From Poriferisodalis sp965198245 (lineage in GTDB: Bacteria; Actinomycetota; Acidimicrobiia; Acidimicrobiales; Poriferisodalaceae), in contig NZ_OZ240249.1 in assembly GCF_965198245.1 (NCBI RefSeq), forward strand, positions 4,030,001 through 4,094,000: a stretch of 64,000 nucleotides of DNA. Reading direction: 5' to 3'. The translations under genes and the position numbers were made by a program. The notes under the pieces are model-generated. The model was not told the DNA's origin and searched no databases. It worked only from the letters and a program-made list of their open reading frames with translations. This document shows positions 1 to 8,079 of the stretch, piece after piece; the first letter of the stretch is position 1, and each line of letters begins with the position of its first letter.

Positions 1-343
1 CGACATCATCGACGACCGCGATTGGGACCGGCTGGGGACGATCTTCACCGACGATGCGGTGTTCGACCTGACCGATCTGGGTGCGCCCCGGTTGGAGGGA
101 CTAACGGCGATCCGGGACTTCATGGCCGATGAGGCCGAGCATCCCCGCACCCACACGATGACGAACATCTACGTCAACGAGACCGACGCTGGGGTGGAGC
201 TGAAGTTCCGGATCCTGGCGCTGATCGGCGGCGGCAAGGTGGGCACCGCCTCGTATCACGACCTCGTGGTGCGCACGCCGAACGGCTGGCGCGTCCAAGA
301 CCGGATGCTGAAGCACCGCCGCACCCAGGTGTATCCCGACTGA
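1..343 (+). CDS. SnoaL-like / NTF2-fold protein, 5'-truncated by the window edge
   Basis: The reading frame is open from base 2 and ends at a TGA at 341-343, so only the C-terminal part (about 113 residues) is visible. The pattern of an acidic N-terminal helix (DDRDWDRLGTIFTDDAVFDL), a central strand pair and a terminal GWRVQDR strand fits the SnoaL/NTF2-like fold used by small polyketide cyclases, dehydratases and ring hydroxylase beta subunits. The substrate cannot be predicted. Residues encoded by 128-250 recur almost unchanged at 2332-2454, so this gene was once duplicated. Family assignment is by sequence pattern only. Confidence 0.7.
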   Translation, partial: DIIDDRDWDRLGTIFTDDAVFDLTDLGAPRLEGLTAIRDFMADEAEHPRTHTMTNIYVNETDAGVELKFRILALIGGGKVGTASYHDLVVRTPNGWRVQDRMLKHRRTQVYPD

Positions 344-376
344 GTTGTCAACTTCGCTGCGATTGCCCGCCGCTGC

Positions 377-1243
377 CTAGTGATGCGCCTCTTGAGGCTG
401 TTCGCCCCCGCGGAGGCGGCGTTCGAGTCGGCTGAGACCGAACGACAGCACCAAGACGAGGCTGACGTAAATGAACACCAGCACGACGTAGCTCTCACGA
501 AACCGAAAACTCCCTGCGGCGTACTGCCGAGCCCTCAGCGTCACCTCGCCGACTGCCAGCACCGACAGCAGCGACGAATCCTTCAGAATCGCTATGAAAT
601 CATTCCCGAGCGGCGGGATCACGGCCCGCATCGCCTGCGGGAAGATCACCCGGCGCAGGGTCGCCCGACGACTCAGCCCGAGGGAAAGACCGGCTTCGGT
701 CTGCCCACGCGGCACCGACTGCACTCCGCCGCGGAAAACTTCCGCGATGTAGGCGCCGTAGATGATGGCCAGCGCGATCACGCCCCGCCATTCGGTGCTG
801 ATGCTGCGATTGTCGAAGCCGAGCCAGGCGGCGACGTCGGGAACGACAACCAGCGCCAAGAAGAAGATCAGCGGCAGTATCGGAACGCCCCGGATGAACT
901 CGATGTACGTACGGGCAACGTTGCGCAATACGACGTTGCGTGAGATCCGGCCCAATGCCAGCACCAGCCCGAGAGCCAACGAGATCACGAATGCGAGCGC
1001 GGTCGTGCGGATTGTGAACCCGATGCCGACGGCGATGCGGTCCCACGCGTCGCGGTAGCGCTCGGTGAACAGCGACAGCCAGCCCAGCCAGCCGACGATG
1101 AGGACGAGCAGCACCGCCCAGTAAGGAAATGATTCGGCGCTGAATCTGGCGCGCCCACCCCCGGGTTGGCTTCGCGTGTGCCCTCGACGCATTCGGCGCA
1201 GCGATCGCACGGTCAGGTGCTCCGCACTGCGCCGAATCGGCAC
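377..1243 (-). CDS. Polar amino-acid ABC transporter permease (HisM/GlnP type)
   Basis: This 288-residue integral membrane protein is the permease of an ATP-driven amino-acid importer. About five hydrophobic segments are visible (roughly residues 40-60, 75-100, 120-145, 155-175, 250-275). The cytoplasmic EAA loop that contacts the ATPase is clear at about residues 182-210 (EAGLSLGLSRRATLRRVIFPQA), followed by the family's AIPPLGN-like stretch (AVIPPLGNDFIAILKDSSL). The long Arg-rich N-terminus (about 30 residues) suggests that the true start may lie further in. The binding-protein gene lies 54 bp upstream on the same strand, so the two probably form one operon. No ATPase gene is present in the window next to them. 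Confidence 0.88.
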   Translation of the reverse strand: MPIRRSAEHLTVRSLRRMRRGHTRSQPGGGRARFSAESFPYWAVLLVLIVGWLGWLSLFTERYRDAWDRIAVGIGFTIRTTALAFVISLALGLVLALGRISRNVVLRNVARTYIEFIRGVPILPLIFFLALVVVPDVAAWLGFDNRSISTEWRGVIALAIIYGAYIAEVFRGGVQSVPRGQTEAGLSLGLSRRATLRRVIFPQAMRAVIPPLGNDFIAILKDSSLLSVLAVGEVTLRARQYAAGSFRFRESYVVLVFIYVSLVLVLSFGLSRLERRLRGGEQPQEAHH

Positions 1244-1297
1244 CGTATCCGCAGTGAGTCCACCGGAACCGCTGCAGACCGACGTCGATGGCTCAGG

Positions 1298-2182
1298 CTA
1301 TTCCCCGTCGTATTCGGGGAATTCGAGATCGTCGTACGTGATGGTGAATGCCCCGCCGAAGTACCGGGAACTGATCTCTTCGAGCGTTCCATCCGCCTTC
1401 ATGTCGGCGAGTGCCTCGTTGATCGGTTCCACCCACTCGCTGCCCTTGGGGAAGATGAATCCGAGCTGGTCCGATGACAGCGACCCGCCGACCAGCTCGA
1501 CCTGGTCGGCGTTTTGGCCGATGTATCCCTGACCGGCAGTCTCGTCGATGATGACGGCATCGATGTCGCCGGCAATCAGCGACTGCACCACGAAGCCGAA
1601 CTCCTCGAAGGGCGCCACCCGGTCTTCGCCAACCAGCTCGACGCCGGTGTCGTAGTTGGTCGTGCCGATCTGAGTTCCCAGCACGAAATTCCCGGCGGCG
1701 AAGCTGGCGGCGTCAACAAAGCGATCTTCGCCTTTGCGCACCATCAGCCGCTGGTCCACATTGATATAGCCATCGGAGAAGTCCACGATCTCTGCGCGTG
1801 CGGCGGTGATGGTGATCCCGTCGGCCGCCATGTCGAACTGCCCATCGGCAACGGCCTGGATCATCGGCTCCCACGGGAAGTTCTCGAACACCGGCGTGCA
1901 GCCGATGCGCTCGCAGATCTCGTCGAGCACCTCGTAATCCCAGCCGGTCGGCTCGCCCGTCTCGGGGTCGAGATAGTTGAACGGCAGGTAGGCATTCTCG
2001 ACGGCGATGGTCAGTTCGCCGCGGTCTGAGTCGGACCCGCACCCGGCCAAGCCCAATCCAAGCAGCATCGCAACCACGAGGCCGAGCGGCCAGCGGCGGA
2101 GCCCGATGCTGTTTCGTTTCGGATTTCGGCGGTCGTAGACACGCCCCTCGCCGGTTCGGTGCGAGTGAGACAGATGGTTCAT
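1298..2182 (-). CDS. Amino-acid ABC transporter substrate-binding lipoprotein
   Basis: This 294-residue periplasmic-type binding protein (SBP_bac_3 family) delivers a polar amino acid to the permease encoded just downstream. The N-terminus has a hydrophobic signal ending in the lipobox LGLAGC, so the mature protein should be lipid-anchored. Family hallmarks include LTIAVENAYLPFNYLD at the start of lobe 1, GWDYEVLDEICERIG, and DMAADGITITAARAEIVDFS. The ATG at 2182 is preferred over a possible start at 2236 because it follows an AGGAAGAG ribosome-binding site at proper spacing. The ligand is not predictable from sequence alone. Confidence 0.88.
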   Translation of the reverse strand: MNHLSHSHRTGEGRVYDRRNPKRNSIGLRRWPLGLVVAMLLGLGLAGCGSDSDRGELTIAVENAYLPFNYLDPETGEPTGWDYEVLDEICERIGCTPVFENFPWEPMIQAVADGQFDMAADGITITAARAEIVDFSDGYINVDQRLMVRKGEDRFVDAASFAAGNFVLGTQIGTTNYDTGVELVGEDRVAPFEEFGFVVQSLIAGDIDAVIIDETAGQGYIGQNADQVELVGGSLSSDQLGFIFPKGSEWVEPINEALADMKADGTLEEISSRYFGGAFTITYDDLEFPEYDGE

Positions 2183-2331
2183 GGTGCACTCTTCCTGCTG
2201 CGCGCCGCTCATCGGCGCAAACCTGTCAAGTCTCACACATCGCGTGTCGCTGGCGGCTCACAGCGGTTCAATCAGGAGTTGGGGCGCGGGTGGCGCGCCA
2301 GGCTCGCCAGCAAGGGTCGTCTCGGTCGGCC

Positions 2332-2454
2332 GACGAAGCCGAGCATCCCCGCACCCACACGATGACCAACATCTACGTGAACGAGTCCGACGAGGGGGTG
2401 GGGCTGAAGTTCCGCATCCTGGCGCTGATCGGCGGCGGCAAGGTGGGAACCGCC
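2332..2454 (+). pseudogene. SnoaL-like gene fragment, duplicate of 128-250
   Basis: These 123 bases match 128-250 with about ten mismatches, and the same reading frame is kept. Most differences fall in third codon positions. Nothing recognisable of the family remains upstream or downstream, so the copy lacks both ends and cannot encode a folded domain. The frame is technically open into unrelated sequence, which is why gene finders could call an ORF here. The two copies lie on either side of the amino-acid transporter genes. Confidence 0.8.
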
Positions 2455-2478
2455 GCCCCTCGAGGCCGCTGGGAGTCC

Positions 2479-2763
2479 TCAGCTACCGAGGCTCCGGTAC
2501 GCGTCTCGGCGGTGTGCCACCCGAAGCACCACGATCTCGCGCTGCATATCGTCAATGCGATACACGACTCGGTACGTGCCGCGACGCGCAGTCCACTTGC
2601 CTTCAAGGTCATCGCGCAACGGCGTCCCGACCCTGCGCGGCGCCTCAGCCAAAGCTCCTGTGATCAACTCGACAATGGCCGAAGCGACCGATTCGGGAAG
2701 CTGCTCGGCGATCGCGGCGGCCGCGGAGCGTGCGATAACGATGCGGTACGGCGCCGCATTCAC
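2479..2763 (-). CDS. RelE/ParE-type toxin
   Basis: This 94-residue protein has the RelE/ParE toxin pattern: an N-terminal strand and helix (YRIVIARSAAAAIAEQLP), a helix-turn (ELITGALAEAPRRVGTPL), then the strand set LEGKWTARRGTYRVVYRIDD and IVVLRVAHRRDAYR. The basic GxYRVVYRI and HRRDAYR segments are where RelE proteins place mRNA-cleavage residues. Its start overlaps the end of the antitoxin gene by 4 bp (ATGA), as expected of a co-translated toxin-antitoxin pair. RelE mRNA interferase activity is inferred from the family. A ParE-like gyrase target cannot be excluded. Confidence 0.87.
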   Translation of the reverse strand: MNAAPYRIVIARSAAAAIAEQLPESVASAIVELITGALAEAPRRVGTPLRDDLEGKWTARRGTYRVVYRIDDMQREIVVLRVAHRRDAYRSLGS

Positions 2764-3029
2764 CGTGGCCGAAGCGCCCTGACAGCCTCCACGCCGCGCA
2801 CGACGTTGCCTTCGGCTATCTCACGCTCGGCCAGCGCAATCTCCCGCATCGCATCCGGGTCGGACAGGATCGCCAGCGTCTCCTCGATCGACTCAAGATC
2901 CTCGGGACTCATGAGGACGGCCGCAGGCGTTCCGTTGCGAGTGATGACGATCCGTTCGTGGTGGCTGTGGACTCGCTCGACGAAGTCTGAGAAGCGGTCC
3001 CTCACTGTTCTCAGCGATTCAGTGGTCAT
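2760..3029 (-). CDS. Phd/YefM-type antitoxin
   Basis: This 89-residue protein starts with the ATG at 3029 and reads TTESLRTVRDRFSDFVERV, then the Phd/YefM core HHERIVITRNGTPAAVLMSPEDLESIEETL. That order of N-terminal DNA-binding helix, strand pair and acidic C-terminus is typical of YefM-like antitoxins, which neutralise the toxin and repress their own promoter. An upstream ATG at 3053 would add eight residues. The 3029 start is preferred because it begins the conserved domain. A perfect 14-bp palindrome sits immediately upstream. The gene is followed by the RelE-like toxin with a 4-bp overlap. Confidence 0.87.
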   Translation of the reverse strand: MTTESLRTVRDRFSDFVERVHSHHERIVITRNGTPAAVLMSPEDLESIEETLAILSDPDAMREIALAEREIAEGNVVRGVEAVRALRPR

Positions 3030-3030
3030 G

Positions 3031-3044
3031 GGCACAATTGTGCC
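3031..3044. promoter_or_regulatory. Palindromic operator candidate of the toxin-antitoxin pair
   Basis: GGCACAATTGTGCC is a perfect 14-bp palindrome that ends one base before the antitoxin start codon. Phd/YefM antitoxins bind palindromes overlapping their promoter, so an autoregulatory site is the simplest reading. It occupies the position where a ribosome-binding site would be, so the mRNA is either leaderless or starts translation at the ATG at 3053. Confidence 0.6.
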
Positions 3045-3049
3045 ACGGA

Positions 3050-3823
3050 TCATCCGGTTGCCGGAACGCGGTCGGCGAGCCACTGTCGCCAGCGGGGGTC
3101 GTCGCGCTCAGCCGCGGCGGCGCCATCGGGTCCGTAGAGGTACAGCCAGGCCGAGACCATCGTGAATCCGCCACCGTCCTCCGATGTCAGGAAGGCCGTG
3201 CCGGGCGCTGGTTCGTCGACCAGCAGGGTGATCCGGCGGGCGGCCGTGTCGATCACCGTGCCTGCCAGCTTCGCCACGTCGTCGGCAGCCACCTCGAGAC
3301 GATGGCCGACCTCGGGCATCTCGTCGATGCCCAACCCGCCCGCGAGGATCGCCCACCCCTCGTCGGGACTCACCGACCACATGGCCATCGGCAATGCAGA
3401 GGTCGCAGCCTGTCCGGGGAAGTGCTCCAGGTGGAGCTGGAGGTTGGCCATGAATAGTTTCCAGCCGTCGACCATGGCCTCGTACTGCGGGTCGTCGTCG
3501 CCGAATCCGGCGTTGTGGAGGCGCACGGTGCAGGTGCCGTCGTCGTGCGGCGCGATCGTCCACTCGAACGTCAGCCCCTCGACGCCTTCACCCCCATCGA
3601 ACAGCACCCGCTGCGGCGGCTCCCAGGCCGCGACCCGGCCTGCGATCTGCATCTCGGGCTCCGGCCCGAACGACGCCGTCGCCGCTCCCCCAGTCCGCTC
3701 CTCGATGGTGTGCGGCACATACCACGACGAGATCCCCGGCCCCGTCGCCACCGCCCGCCACACCGTCTCCACGTCGCCGATCACCTCGACCGAGAGATCG
3801 ATCACCCGTCCCGTGCTCGCCAT
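3050..3823 (-). CDS. SRPBCC (AHSA1-like) domain protein
   Basis: This 257-residue protein begins at the ATG at 3823 (MASTGRVIDLSVEVIGDVETVW). It has the SRPBCC/AHSA1 helix-grip pattern: a first strand, the WRAVATGPGISSWYVPHTIE segment, VLFDGGEGVEGLTFEW in the central sheet, and a long terminal helix VDGWKLFMANLQLHLE. A second, shorter half (about residues 135-235) looks like a related ligand-binding region. Such proteins bind hydrophobic ligands or act as START-type enzymes, and the ligand is unknown. A decayed paralogue lies at 6176-6900 in the same orientation. Confidence 0.78.
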   Translation of the reverse strand: MASTGRVIDLSVEVIGDVETVWRAVATGPGISSWYVPHTIEERTGGAATASFGPEPEMQIAGRVAAWEPPQRVLFDGGEGVEGLTFEWTIAPHDDGTCTVRLHNAGFGDDDPQYEAMVDGWKLFMANLQLHLEHFPGQAATSALPMAMWSVSPDEGWAILAGGLGIDEMPEVGHRLEVAADDVAKLAGTVIDTAARRITLLVDEPAPGTAFLTSEDGGGFTMVSAWLYLYGPDGAAAAERDDPRWRQWLADRVPATG

Positions 3824-3879
3824 CCCCCCAGCCTGCCCGTCTCGTGGCCAACTCCGCAACTGCGTACGCTTGACGAGCC

Positions 3880-5109
3880 ATGGCGACGGATTCTGGATAC
3901 TTGCCCCGGCTCCAGTCCCGAGAAGCGTTCGTCGACCACCTCGAGGGTTACACCGAGCCCACGGTGGCCGAGCTTCGTGATGGCAGGTTGACTCGAAAAC
4001 TGCTCAAGACCTACATGCTTGAGACAGCCCGGCACGACCACGCGACCCCGGCGCTGACGGCGCTCTTCCCGCCTCACGTTCAGTTGCATCGCCTCGACGA
4101 CACGCTCTACCGCGTCGAGGACGCAACTCACGAGGGTCGCGTCGTCGGACTGCTGGAATCGCTCGAAGAGCGGCATCCGGTGTTCTATACGACGCTGGCC
4201 GCTGACGACAGCAACAAGTGGGTTCGGCAGGTCGTCGACCGCAACCCGTGGCTGGACCGGCTCTGGCTCTCGTCGCCGATTCTGTTCGAACTCTGGAAGT
4301 ACGTGCAACGCACCACGCCAGCCCACCGCTACGTCCGCCTCGGTTTCGAGCACGAAGCGTGGTATGAGACCGCCTCCGACCTCGGTGACACAGATGCGGC
4401 CGAGGTCGACGGCGAAGAGCCGGCCGACGACGAAGCGGCTCAAGGGTTTGTCGAGCGCCGACGGTCGAAGGTGGCGCTCACCGAGCGGCTAGGTGTCCTT
4501 CAAGAGAAACTGCCGCACTTCCTGACCCTGTACGACCCGATGCATTCGCTCGTTCAGTTGCAGATCCCCAGCGGGAGCAGGGGCGGCCACCTGCTCTACC
4601 ACGACGGCCACGCGACCAATCGAAGTGACTCGTTCGTTGAGCATCGGGCGGCAGTTGCACAGGTCCTCGGTCTGTATCGGCGCATCACCGAGCACTCTGA
4701 AGATCAGCTCTGGGTCGACACAACCGAGGTTGGTGAGGACGGCTTCACGGTTAAGGGCGCGCCGGTCACCATCCAGTTCCGTCAACCCTTGAGCGAGGCG
4801 ACATTCAATCGATTCGTCGATCTCGGACTTGAACGCCGGACCAGTCGGTTTCGAATCGGCGGCTATGTCACGCGACGTGGACCGACCAAGGTCCATGTCG
4901 CTGCTATCGATCGTCACCTCTGGCAACCGTTCCTTCTCGAAGTTACGAGCAAGCAACTTGTCGCCGTCCTGCCTCGCGGGACCTGCGGCAACACGATCCA
5001 CCGGCTAGTGACCAACGTCCAGCGCCTCCTCGACCCAAGCGTGGACGTATGGCTCGGAAACGAGCGCTACGAAACTGCTGTCGAGAATTCCATGCTGGCC
5101 GCCGCATGA
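3880..5109 (+). CDS. Uncharacterised protein, first gene of a two-gene cassette
   Basis: I do not recognise a family for this 409-residue soluble protein. It has no signal peptide or membrane segment. An acidic linker (about residues 163-185, DTDAAEVDGEEPADDEAA) divides it into an N-terminal half rich in aromatic helices (for example LDRLWLSSPILFELWKYVQ) and a C-terminal half predicted to be more beta-rich (residues 230-400). The ATG at 3880 begins about 56 bp from the divergent SRPBCC gene. Its TGA overlaps the ATG of the next gene (ATGA), so the two are almost certainly co-translated. Because its partner carries a nuclease signature and the surroundings are rich in defence genes, a role in mobile-element defence is possible but unproven. 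Confidence 0.55.
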   Translation: MATDSGYLPRLQSREAFVDHLEGYTEPTVAELRDGRLTRKLLKTYMLETARHDHATPALTALFPPHVQLHRLDDTLYRVEDATHEGRVVGLLESLEERHPVFYTTLAADDSNKWVRQVVDRNPWLDRLWLSSPILFELWKYVQRTTPAHRYVRLGFEHEAWYETASDLGDTDAAEVDGEEPADDEAAQGFVERRRSKVALTERLGVLQEKLPHFLTLYDPMHSLVQLQIPSGSRGGHLLYHDGHATNRSDSFVEHRAAVAQVLGLYRRITEHSEDQLWVDTTEVGEDGFTVKGAPVTIQFRQPLSEATFNRFVDLGLERRTSRFRIGGYVTRRGPTKVHVAAIDRHLWQPFLLEVTSKQLVAVLPRGTCGNTIHRLVTNVQRLLDPSVDVWLGNERYETAVENSMLAAA

Positions 5110-6170
5110 CCGACGCATCCTCACTTCTCTCGGATCAGGTCTTCCAGCTCAACACGTTCTTGTGGGCTCTCGAAGATCTCCCTGACGAGAGCCAGATCCA
5201 ACCGGTCCTACGGCAAGCTGGCTACTACCTCGGCTCCATTGGCAGAAGCGTTTTCATGCCGAGCGGTGAGCGGGCGATCGCGGCGCTCACGAATCTGACC
5301 GGTTCCGCAGATCGATCGCCATGTCGTCCGGACCTTTGGCTGAGGCACTCAAGCGACCCTGTCCAGCCCATCGTCGAACTGAAGGCGCGTGGCTTCTCAC
5401 CGGACTCGTCAAATCGTCGACAGGCCCTGAAGCTCATCGCCGCAGCCTTCAACCTCGCGCCGTCGCTCGCCGAGCCAGGCAAACGGCCGGGTCACGTCCT
5501 TTACGCAACCACTGCCGCCGACGCCGACGGACTCGCTTCGACGCTCAAGGACTTGGCCCAATCCCTTGTCGCGGAGAACGCTCCCGCTGCGCCAACCGGG
5601 GCCATCGGTCTCTCACTCGAAGCCGAAGGGGTCGCCTTGTCGAGTCCGAATCCGGCCGATCTGCCGACCCCGCTCGGCGCCGCACTCGCCAACCGACCGA
5701 TCGTTCTTCAAGCCGATGGGGAAAACGATGTACGGCCCCTCTACTTCGTTCCCTGGATGCCGGGTATTGACGACAGCCAAGAACCAGAACTTCGCTCTTC
5801 CGGGCTTCAGGAATTGACGGCGCGCGTACTCACCCACATGCTCGCCGCGGTCGGCCAGGCACGGCCTCCGACGACGCTGATGCTCGATGGCACCCGACTC
5901 TTGAGCGCCGCGACGTTTGGTGTGTTCGATCAGTGGCGAGACACCGATAGGCAAGAGTTCAGCGAAGCCGTTGGAAAGATTGTGGATAGAGCACTCAAGC
6001 CGGTGGTGGAGGTGCGTCGAGTTTCAGGCGACTGCCGAGAAGTAGGCCTTCCGAACGCCGAGGTTCAAGAAGCGGTCACCGACCGTCTCGAACGAGCGGA
6101 TCCGGCCAACCCGGCAACGAATCTGGAGACCGCGGTCGAAGAACCGGCCACCCTGTTCGACGAGTTGTAG
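5106..6170 (+). CDS. Uncharacterised protein with PD-(D/E)xK nuclease signature
   Basis: The ATG at 5106 overlaps the upstream stop by 4 bp and gives a 354-residue protein. Residues about 75-93 read RPDLWLR followed, 14 residues after the Asp, by VELKARG. This P-D...E-x-K arrangement (P75, D76, E91, K93), with a hydrophobic strand before each acid, is the core of restriction-endonuclease-like PD-(D/E)xK enzymes. The next helix (QALKLIAAAFNLA) fits the fold. The C-terminal 200 residues match nothing I recognise and may supply specificity or partner contact. Nuclease activity is an inference from the motif. With its upstream partner it forms a compact cassette bracketed by SRPBCC gene copies. 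Confidence 0.6.
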   Translation: MTDASSLLSDQVFQLNTFLWALEDLPDESQIQPVLRQAGYYLGSIGRSVFMPSGERAIAALTNLTGSADRSPCRPDLWLRHSSDPVQPIVELKARGFSPDSSNRRQALKLIAAAFNLAPSLAEPGKRPGHVLYATTAADADGLASTLKDLAQSLVAENAPAAPTGAIGLSLEAEGVALSSPNPADLPTPLGAALANRPIVLQADGENDVRPLYFVPWMPGIDDSQEPELRSSGLQELTARVLTHMLAAVGQARPPTTLMLDGTRLLSAATFGVFDQWRDTDRQEFSEAVGKIVDRALKPVVEVRRVSGDCREVGLPNAEVQEAVTDRLERADPANPATNLETAVEEPATLFDEL

Positions 6171-6175
6171 CCACG

Positions 6176-6900
6176 TCACGCCGCGGCGGGTGATCGTCGA
6201 CAGCGTGCAGCACGAATCACATGCTGCCCAGGCGACTCAAGGTCGCAGGCGCAGACCATCGTGAACCCGCCTGCGTCCTCGGACGTCAGGAACGCCGTTC
6301 CCGGTGCTGGCTGGTCGGTCAGCACAGTGATCCGGCGAGCGGCTGTTTCGATCACCGTGCCCGCCAGCCCCGTCACGTCGTCCACTCCCACGTCGAGTCG
6401 GTCGCCAACAGCAGGCATCTCGTCAATGCCCAGCCCTCGTCGGGAGTGATCTGCCACATGACCATCGGCAAAGTGGAAGTTGCGGTCTGGCCAGCGAAGT
6501 GCTGCAAGTAGAGCTGGAGGTTGGCCATTAACAGCTTCCAGCCATCGACCATGGCCTAGTGCTGAGGATCGTCGTCGCCGAAGCCAGCGTTGTGGAGGCG
6601 CGCGGAGCAGGTGCCGTCGTCATGGGGTTCGATGATCCATTCGAACGTCAGCCCCTCGACGTCTTCGCCACCGTCGAACGGCACCCGATGCGGCGGCTCC
6701 CAGGCCGCGACCCGACCAGGGATCTGCATCTCCGGCTCCGGTCCGAACGACACGATCGCAGCTCCCTCGGTCCTTTCCTCGATGGTGTGCGGCACCCACC
6801 ACGACGAGATTCCCGGCCTCGTCGCCACCGCCCGCCACACCGTCTCAACGTCGCCGATCACCTCGACCGGCAGATCAATCACCCGTCCCGAATGCACCAT
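6176..6900 (-). pseudogene. Decayed SRPBCC-domain gene, paralogue of 3050-3823
   Basis: Read on the reverse strand from the ATG at 6900, this copy matches the intact gene for about 115 residues (HSGRVIDLPVEVIGDVETVW onward). It then meets a TAG at 6556-6558 where the intact gene has the Glu codon of PQYEAMVDGW. Homology continues after the stop. A deletion of roughly 20 bases near 6447 removes the codons for AILAGG and shifts the frame. The final 60 bases no longer resemble the parent. Two independent lesions make it non-functional. It follows the PD-(D/E)xK gene by 5 bp, tail to tail. Confidence 0.82.
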
Positions 6901-7197
6901 GCCCCCAATCCTGCCTCCGCGAACTGGCTTCTGCGACATCGGCGTCTCGGCTTCGGCATCGAGACATCCGAGAGTCTTGCTGTCTCCACGTCGTGCAGCC
7001 ACGCTCTACGCCAGACCTGTCGCGGGGTAGCACGTTTGCCCGCGGAAACCGTCACCGACGACCTGACACAGGGCACCAATCCGGCTCGGGCCCATATTGC
7101 GCGAACTGTTGCCAATGCGGAAGGCGCAATCTGACTGACGAACTCCGAGGCACTCTCACCGAACACGTCCAGTGTCTATGACCTATAGCATTCAAGC
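6901..7197. other. Intergenic stretch with no recognisable gene
   Basis: Between the SRPBCC pseudogene start and the TIR gene there is no frame with protein-like character. The last 40 bases contain TATAGCAT about ten bases before the TIR start codon, which could be a -10 element of a leaderless transcript. This is weak evidence. Confidence 0.3.
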
Positions 7198-8079
7198 ATG
7201 CAACCAGGTCAACGAGTCGACGTCATCAGACGCGTAGCGACTCGACTCGGTTCAGAGGATGACTGGACCATTATCGATCTCGTCCTGGAACAGTTTGGTT
7301 TTCCGATCCGTTGGGAATGGAACGGAACCAAGGACGCATATGTCATTGACTGCCTAAAGCAGGGAGACGACGACAATCTCTCTGCCATCGATCAGTACCT
7401 CATGGGACATCCTCGCCCCAGCGATGAGCCTTGGGAAGGCGAGGGTTTCCGGCTGTTCCTGACGCATCTGGCCAAGAGAAAGCAGATCGCTCACACTCTA
7501 AAATCTCACCTCCGCTATTTTGGCGTCGACGCCTTCGTCGCGCATGATGACATTCAAGCGGGCAAAGAATGGCAAGTAGTCATTGAGTCAGCGCTACGTT
7601 CCTGCGATGCACTGGCGGGCCTTCTTCACGACGGATTCCGCAAGAGCGATTGGTGCGATCAAGAAGTCGGAATTGCTTTGGGTCGTGGGATCCCTGTCGT
7701 GCCAATTCAATATGACCTCCTCCCATACGGTTTCTTTGGCTCAGTACAAGCTGTGAACAATGCAGTCGACCTACAACCGAAGGACCTCGCAAGAGGGCTT
7801 GTCCTGATACTGTTGAAAGACAAGAGGACCGCCGGAAGACTGACGGAGGCCATAGTAAACGGGCTGATCGATGCGACTTCATTTAAGCAGGCGAATCAAC
7901 TGTCCCAGATTCTCGACGAAGAGGCCTCGCTAGTCTCACGAGATCAGGTCGAAAGACTACGCAATGCCGAGAAAGAGAACCGGCAACTGCAAGAAGCCTT
8001 CTCCTTCGACCGACACATCTCTGCGATCGAAACCAGAATCGACGCTACTCACGGTCTCGACGAAGAGCCGCCTTTCTGA
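7198..8079 (+). CDS. TIR-domain protein
   Basis: This 293-residue cytoplasmic protein has a TIR domain at about residues 83-200. The first strand is FRLFLTHLAKRK (the SFVSHA-like motif), followed by VDAFVAHDDIQAGKEW and VIESALRSCDALAGLL. E130 in that last segment matches the catalytic Glu of NAD-cleaving TIRs. Next come SDWCDQEVGIALGRGIPVVPI and a C-terminal helical tail (about 215-285) that may oligomerise. Residues 1-75 are an unassigned sensor-like segment. Bacterial TIR proteins of this size often act as NADases in abortive defence. No strong ribosome-binding site precedes the ATG. Its base composition is visibly more AT-rich than its neighbours, consistent with transfer. No obvious partner gene lies on either side. 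Confidence 0.82.
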   Translation: MQPGQRVDVIRRVATRLGSEDDWTIIDLVLEQFGFPIRWEWNGTKDAYVIDCLKQGDDDNLSAIDQYLMGHPRPSDEPWEGEGFRLFLTHLAKRKQIAHTLKSHLRYFGVDAFVAHDDIQAGKEWQVVIESALRSCDALAGLLHDGFRKSDWCDQEVGIALGRGIPVVPIQYDLLPYGFFGSVQAVNNAVDLQPKDLARGLVLILLKDKRTAGRLTEAIVNGLIDATSFKQANQLSQILDEEASLVSRDQVERLRNAEKENRQLQEAFSFDRHISAIETRIDATHGLDEEPPF

